Below are positions 60,428 through 64,000 of a stretch of 64,000 nucleotides of DNA, in pieces. Every line of letters begins with the position of its first letter. Positions within the stretch are counted from its first letter, which is position 1. Origin of the DNA: an uncultured Sphingobacteriales bacterium (GTDB lineage: Bacteria > Bacteroidota > Bacteroidia > Chitinophagales > Chitinophagaceae); NCBI GenBank assembly GCA_937991535.1, contig CALKHN010000102.1, positions 1 to 64,000 of the forward strand. The letters are read 5' to 3'. The notes below the pieces were generated by a model, which was given only the letters and a program-made list of their open reading frames with translations, searched no databases and was not told where the DNA came from. Both the position numbers and the translations under genes were made by a program.

Positions 60428-61657
60428 ATGAAAAAGATCATTTCTCTTTGTTTTACCACCTTTTACGTGATGGCCTTACTGGCGCAAACGAGCGTAAACA
60501 CAGGAATACAATTTTACAAAGGCACCTGGAAGGAAGCGCTCAAGGCAGCCGGGAAAGCTGACAAAATGATCTTCATTGATGTGTCTACCGACTGGTGCGC
60601 CCCCTGCAAATACATGGAACAATTTATATTCACCAAACAGGCTGTAGGCAAAAAATACAATGAAGCTTTCCTGAATTATAAGATCGATGCCGAAAAAGGA
60701 GAAGGGGTGGATATTGCCAGAAAATATGCAGTGAGCGCATTTCCTACTTTTTTGTTTGTGAACAGTGATGGTTATCTCATGTATAAATTTGTGGGACAAA
60801 GAGATGAGGCTGGTTTTATAGGTCTTGTTCAGGAAGCGAAGAAACAGGAAGCGGATCCCAATAATCTAGGCAATATGGAACAAACCTTCAATGAAGGCAG
60901 TCGCGATCCTTTGTTCCTGCGCAGCTATCTTGACCGCTTGAAGGAAATGCAGGTGAATAACGGTGAGGTACTGGACACTTATTTTAATCTCCTGACTGAC
61001 AAGCAGCTCAGACAGGATTCCACGCTCCTATGCCTGGCACAGTATATCTCAAGAACGCAAACCGTATTTTCAGCTTATTTTATCAATCATTACGATCAAT
61101 TGGCTGCAACCTCAAAGGCGAAGCTTACTGGTTTTTTATTCGATAACATTTCCCTGTGGATCGCTACCGCCTTATCAGAAAAAAGATTGCCGGAATATTT
61201 AACGCTAAGAAAGTTTGTTGATAAATTAAATGGTTTGGGTAAGGGAGATATAACGTTACTAAACCGCATAGATTTGAAATACGGCGTTTTGGTCAGGGAC
61301 TATGAGTGGATCAAAAAGGCAGGCTATCTCCTTACCAACGGGATCCTTTCCATACCGGTTGACAGCATTCGCAGGGAAGATAAGCGCCGGTTTGAAAAGG
61401 AGCAATCAATTATAAGCAAAGGACATGACAGTGCGAAAGTTGCTGCATTCGAGGAAGAAAAGGAGTTTTGGATAAATACATATTCACGTGAACTCTGCGT
61501 TCCCCTCTCCTATGCTGCAGAAGCCTTCACCCATTTGCCCTCCACTGAAAAGCAGGCACTAAAGGATGCATTGGCCTGGGCAAAAAGGTGCGGAGAGCTG
61601 ATGCCGGAAACATTTTCTGGGCTGATAAGAAAGCTTGAACAGAAATTGAGCAGCTAA
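60428..61657 (+). CDS. secreted thioredoxin-fold protein with large C-terminal extension
   Basis: A 409-residue protein with a signal peptide (MKKIISLCFTTFYVMALLAQ) and a thioredoxin domain (about 25-145). The active site is DWCAPCKYM (Cys57, Cys60), and the cis-Pro is in YAVSAFPTFLFVN (Pro about 107). Residues 150-409 are helical without a recognised motif, a layout seen in Bacteroidota thioredoxin-like proteins of 400-450 residues. The probable role is disulfide reduction or maturation of exported proteins. The gene stands alone between two copies of the double-hairpin repeat. Confidence 0.9.
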   Translation: MKKIISLCFTTFYVMALLAQTSVNTGIQFYKGTWKEALKAAGKADKMIFIDVSTDWCAPCKYMEQFIFTKQAVGKKYNEAFLNYKIDAEKGEGVDIARKYAVSAFPTFLFVNSDGYLMYKFVGQRDEAGFIGLVQEAKKQEADPNNLGNMEQTFNEGSRDPLFLRSYLDRLKEMQVNNGEVLDTYFNLLTDKQLRQDSTLLCLAQYISRTQTVFSAYFINHYDQLAATSKAKLTGFLFDNISLWIATALSEKRLPEYLTLRKFVDKLNGLGKGDITLLNRIDLKYGVLVRDYEWIKKAGYLLTNGILSIPVDSIRREDKRRFEKEQSIISKGHDSAKVAAFEEEKEFWINTYSRELCVPLSYAAEAFTHLPSTEKQALKDALAWAKRCGELMPETFSGLIRKLEQKLSS

Positions 61658-61700
61658 TGGAATCAGGAGCATGGATGTTTTCTGCCCGGCTTCTTTGACA

Positions 61701-61785
61701 CGCTATACAAAGTCAACCGCTATACAAAGTCTCCGGACTTTGTATAGCCTATGTTCTCCCGGGACTCCGTCCCGCAAAACAAAAA
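61701..61785 (+). repeat. double-hairpin repeat (copy 2) with partial extra arm
   Basis: A partial arm, CGCTATACAAAGTC (61701-61714), precedes a full element: the palindrome at 61721-61746 (arms TATACAAAGTC and GACTTTGTATA, loop TCCG), then GGGAC (61761-61765) with GTCCC (61769-61773), and the end CGCAAAACAAAAAC. The order, spacing and orientation match copy 1 at 60171-60235. The duplicated arm suggests slippage or an aborted second insertion. Confidence 0.85.
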
Positions 61786-61816
61786 CATTAAAAATATCGT
61801 ATTACTTAAAAAACCA

Positions 61817-62335
61817 ATGAACAAGCCGTTATATCAATTTTTTACAAAAGACCATCGCCGGATTGACGAATTGCTGGACCAGGCAACAGAAAATCCGGAG
61901 GAAATTCAAATGGAATATTATCAGCAGTTTCGTGCGGGGCTGCTGACACATATCAAAATGGAAGAGAAAATTCTTTTTCCGGCGGCACAAAAAGCCAACG
62001 GAGGCGCCCCGGCGCCCCTGGCCGCAAAGCTCCGTCTCGACCATGGCGCATTAACCGCTTTAATGGTTCCCCCGCCTACCCCGGCACTGATAAAAGTGCT
62101 GCGGCATGTTTTAGACAGGCATGATCTTGCAGAAGAAGAGCCTGGCGGTATGTACGATATATGTGAAACACTCACCACAAATCAAACCAACGAACTTCTG
62201 GAACAGCTTGCGCATGTTTCGGAAGTGCCTGTGCACCCTCATCACCCGGCAGATTTTGCGCTGGAAGCAGCAAAAAGGGCGCTTACAAGGGCCGGCTACG
62301 ATTATGACGTTATAGCTCAGCAGATTGATCTTTAA
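61817..62335 (+). CDS. hemerythrin-domain protein
   Basis: A 172-residue four-helix protein. I place the start at ATG 61817 (MNKPLYQFFTKDHRRIDELL); the longer frame is a reading of the repeat. Candidate di-iron ligands are His in KDHRRIDE (about 13), His and Glu in LLTHIKMEEKILFP (about 43-56), His in LRLDHGALTALM (about 78), and His/Glu in LDRHDLAEEEPGGMYD (about 103-118). Hemerythrins bind O2 or NO or repair iron-sulfur clusters (as in RIC/YtfE). The last part is a 30-residue tail. It has no operon partner. Confidence 0.92.
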   Translation: MNKPLYQFFTKDHRRIDELLDQATENPEEIQMEYYQQFRAGLLTHIKMEEKILFPAAQKANGGAPAPLAAKLRLDHGALTALMVPPPTPALIKVLRHVLDRHDLAEEEPGGMYDICETLTTNQTNELLEQLAHVSEVPVHPHHPADFALEAAKRALTRAGYDYDVIAQQIDL

Positions 62336-62902
62336 CTCAAAGCAGCCACAAGTTACCTGCAATTTTGCGTATTACGGATATGAAGCAGCCTTCATTATGA
62401 AGCAAAGCGATGCAACAATTGTACACTGATACGTAAGGCGCAGATACTTCCTTCGTTAGCACGACAGTAGTATTAGCCCGGACAGCAGTAATGATGTTGA
62501 GCATTTTGTACAAAAGTCCAACCAACAACCCACAGCCTGTCACCCTGACGAAGGAAGGGTCTGACTCCGCTGTGAGCACAGATGCCTCCTATGCCGGCAT
62601 GACAAACGACAGGAAACATATTGAATAATGGTACTAATGTTGAGCAGTTGTACCAATACTGAACATAGAGTCGCAGCCTGTCATGCCGATCCCGGGGAGG
62701 CATCTGCATCATAAAATCATGCTGACACTGTGACCCTATAATACACCGCATTTTTATCTGGCGCGAATGTCTTAAATTGCAGGGCGCTGTAAGGGGTAAA
62801 ATCAAATTGAACTGCTTCAACGATTGATCACGCCATGTAACCCGCTTCCTGCTTTCGGTTTTACCTCATACAATATGCTTGTTAAAAAAAGAAGGAGTTG
62901 AT
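62336..62902. other. 567-base non-coding stretch with degenerate direct repeats
   Basis: No frame here has family support. Two related segments lie in direct order about 145 bases apart: 62490-62610 (ATGTTGAGCATTTTGTAC then CAGCCTGTCACCCTGACG) and 62635-62735 (ATGTTGAGCAGTTGTACC then GCAGCCTGTCATGCCGAT). Both contain a GCCTGTCA...GCC(G/T) core and a later GATGCCTCC or GGCATCTGC piece, so they look like worn copies of one dispersed repeat. A lone TTGAA-CTGC-TTCAA palindrome lies at 62807-62820. Confidence 0.55.
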
Positions 62903-64000
62903 ATGTTAGGGTTTCATTTTTCACTATATGATCCGCGGCAAAGCGGCAAAACACGGTTTGAACAATTGCTCGACCTGTTCATGCAGTTGCTTACCTATAC
63001 CAGCGGCGATGCGGGCGAAGCGCTAAACTGGCTTACGCAATTGGACAAACAATACCAGTTGACCGATGATGAATACGGTATGGGCGACTTTATTGACGAC
63101 TTAAGAGATAAAGGGTATATTGACGAAAACCGGGAGAAAGGTACGATCAGCATCACAGCCAAAACCGAAAAAGGAATACGTAAAAAAAGCCTGGAAGAAA
63201 TTTTTGGTAAGCTTAAAAAAACAAAAAAAGGCGATCATCAAACCTTTAAACCGGGCCAGGGAGACGAGATCAACCCCGAAACCCGCCCCTTCCAGTTTGG
63301 CGACATGCTGGAGCAGATTGATTTTGTGAGCTCTATCCGCAATGCACAGATCAATCATGGTGTAGACCAGTTGCAATTGCGGGAAGACGACCTGGAGATC
63401 AGGGAAACGGATTTTAAATCGCAGACCTCCACGGTGCTGATGATAGATATTTCACATTCGATGATCCTGTACGGCGAAGACCGCATTACACCGGCTAAAA
63501 AAGTGGCGATGGCGCTCAGTGAACTCATCACTACCAAATACCCAAAAGACACATTGGATATTGTGGTGTTTGGCAATGATGCCTGGCCCATTGAAATCAA
63601 AGACATTCCTTACCTGCAGGTAGGTCCCTATCATACCAATACCGTAGCAGGACTGGAACTGGCGATGGATATTTTACGGCGGCGTAAAAATCCCAATAAG
63701 CAGATTTTCATGATCACCGATGGAAAACCTACCTGTCTTAAATCGGGCAAACGATATTATAAAAACAGTTTCGGGTTAGACCGGAAGATCATTAACCGCT
63801 GTATCAACCTTGCAGCGCAGTGCAAAAAAATAAAAATCCCCATCACTACTTTTATGATCGCCACCGATCCGCACCTGCAGCGCTTTGTAACGGAATTTAC
63901 AGAAACCAATAACGGTAAAGCCTATTTTGCGGCATTGGATAATCTGGGTGCATTTGTATTCAGGGATTTTGAAAACGGTAAACAAAAAACGGTGTATTGA
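62903..64000 (+). CDS. VWA-domain protein
   Basis: A 365-residue cytoplasmic protein. The start at ATG 62903 is chosen because GAAGGAG (62891-62897) lies at ribosome-site distance, which is unusual in this window and decides between two candidate Mets. Residues 1-170 are helical, with a lysine-rich stretch near 103-112. The VWA domain covers about 175-365, with the MIDAS motif DISHS (Asp182, Ser184, Ser186) and a later MITDGKPT carrying the metal-binding Asp. Such proteins often work with MoxR-type AAA ATPases as insertion or assembly chaperones; any partner would lie beyond the window. The TGA ends exactly at base 64000, so the gene is complete. Confidence 0.92.
   Translation: MLGFHFSLYDPRQSGKTRFEQLLDLFMQLLTYTSGDAGEALNWLTQLDKQYQLTDDEYGMGDFIDDLRDKGYIDENREKGTISITAKTEKGIRKKSLEEIFGKLKKTKKGDHQTFKPGQGDEINPETRPFQFGDMLEQIDFVSSIRNAQINHGVDQLQLREDDLEIRETDFKSQTSTVLMIDISHSMILYGEDRITPAKKVAMALSELITTKYPKDTLDIVVFGNDAWPIEIKDIPYLQVGPYHTNTVAGLELAMDILRRRKNPNKQIFMITDGKPTCLKSGKRYYKNSFGLDRKIINRCINLAAQCKKIKIPITTFMIATDPHLQRFVTEFTETNNGKAYFAALDNLGAFVFRDFENGKQKTVY

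Noticed and set aside
62473..62820. Minus-strand frame of 115 codons in the spacer before the VWA gene
   Set aside because: It reads through degenerate repeats and shows no protein-like pattern.
62807..62820. TTGAA-CTGC-TTCAA palindrome as a further member of the Fnr-like regulon
   Set aside because: It lacks the Y/R bases of the motif, has no partner 23 bases away and no -7 element at 56 bases.

Overview
The window reads as a chromosomal segment of a Bacteroidota bacterium, most likely a Chitinophagaceae-type member. The signs are exact TAnnTTTG (-7) promoter elements with few Shine-Dalgarno sequences, a TonB receptor with a carboxypeptidase-like N-terminal domain, a GH78 rhamnosidase, a Tat-exported Gfo/Idh/MocA oxidoreductase, many Cys-anchored lipoproteins, and dispersed structured repeats between genes. 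There are no rRNA or tRNA genes, no CRISPR array and no transposase. The placement rests on gene content and promoter style, not on a phylogenetic marker.

Layout. 0-6.3 kb: a hypothetical secreted protein, a cupin, a frameshifted DinB gene, a three-gene Mla-type lipid transporter (mlaE-mlaF-mlaD) and a Gfo/Idh/MocA oxidoreductase. 6.4-9.5 kb: a TonB receptor divergent from a DtxR/MntR-type metalloregulator, with a DtxR-like palindrome in the receptor promoter. 9.7-16.5 kb: a TRIC-type channel, a Ca2+-type P-ATPase, a DoxX protein, a cardiolipin synthase and a FUSC protein. 16.6-19.5 kb: an AraC regulator divergent from GlcG and a glutathione-independent formaldehyde dehydrogenase. 20-28.4 kb: small proteins, a complete RND efflux operon, a cupin and a DegP-like lipoprotein protease. 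28.4-39 kb: an MhqO/MhqD-like pair, FBP aldolase, copper nitrite reductase next to an HMA protein, CopA and an AraC-HMA regulator, then GNAT, HIRAN and DoxD/DoxA proteins. 39-55.5 kb: a dense redox block (HxlR regulator, pirin, two LLM flavin oxidoreductases, a second MhqO, two DsbA-type proteins, DoxX, SDRs, FMN reductase, DODA dioxygenase, YceI, F420-reductase-like protein, Crp/Fnr regulator, CPA2 antiporter, acyltransferase). 55.6-64 kb: fasciclin lipoprotein, GH78 rhamnosidase, MDR oxidoreductase, a large thioredoxin-fold protein, hemerythrin and a VWA protein ending at the window edge.

How it works together. The 28.6-51.7 kb stretch looks like a quinone/electrophile detoxification locus: it gathers family counterparts of the Bacillus Mhq, Yod and Cat systems (two ring-cleaving dioxygenases, the esterase, DoxX proteins and an HxlR sensor) with extra flavin and NAD(P)H reductases and thiol-disulfide proteins. 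The strongest new signal is regulatory. Three promoters here carry an Fnr-like palindrome (TTGAY-N4-RTCAA with a conserved GCATTGAC half) centred 56-57 bp upstream of the middle of a TAGYTTTR -7 element, each with a second, stronger or weaker, palindrome exactly 23 bp away. The Crp/Fnr gene in the same locus has the E-x-x-S-R recognition helix expected for TTGA. A related site occupies a class-II-like position before the fasciclin gene.

Three classes of structured non-coding repeat also occur: a cloverleaf-like element (1.9 and 10.5 kb), two-armed heptad repeats filling gene junctions (6.3, 10.3 and 45.2 kb), and a double-hairpin element flanking the thioredoxin-fold gene (60.2 and 61.7 kb).
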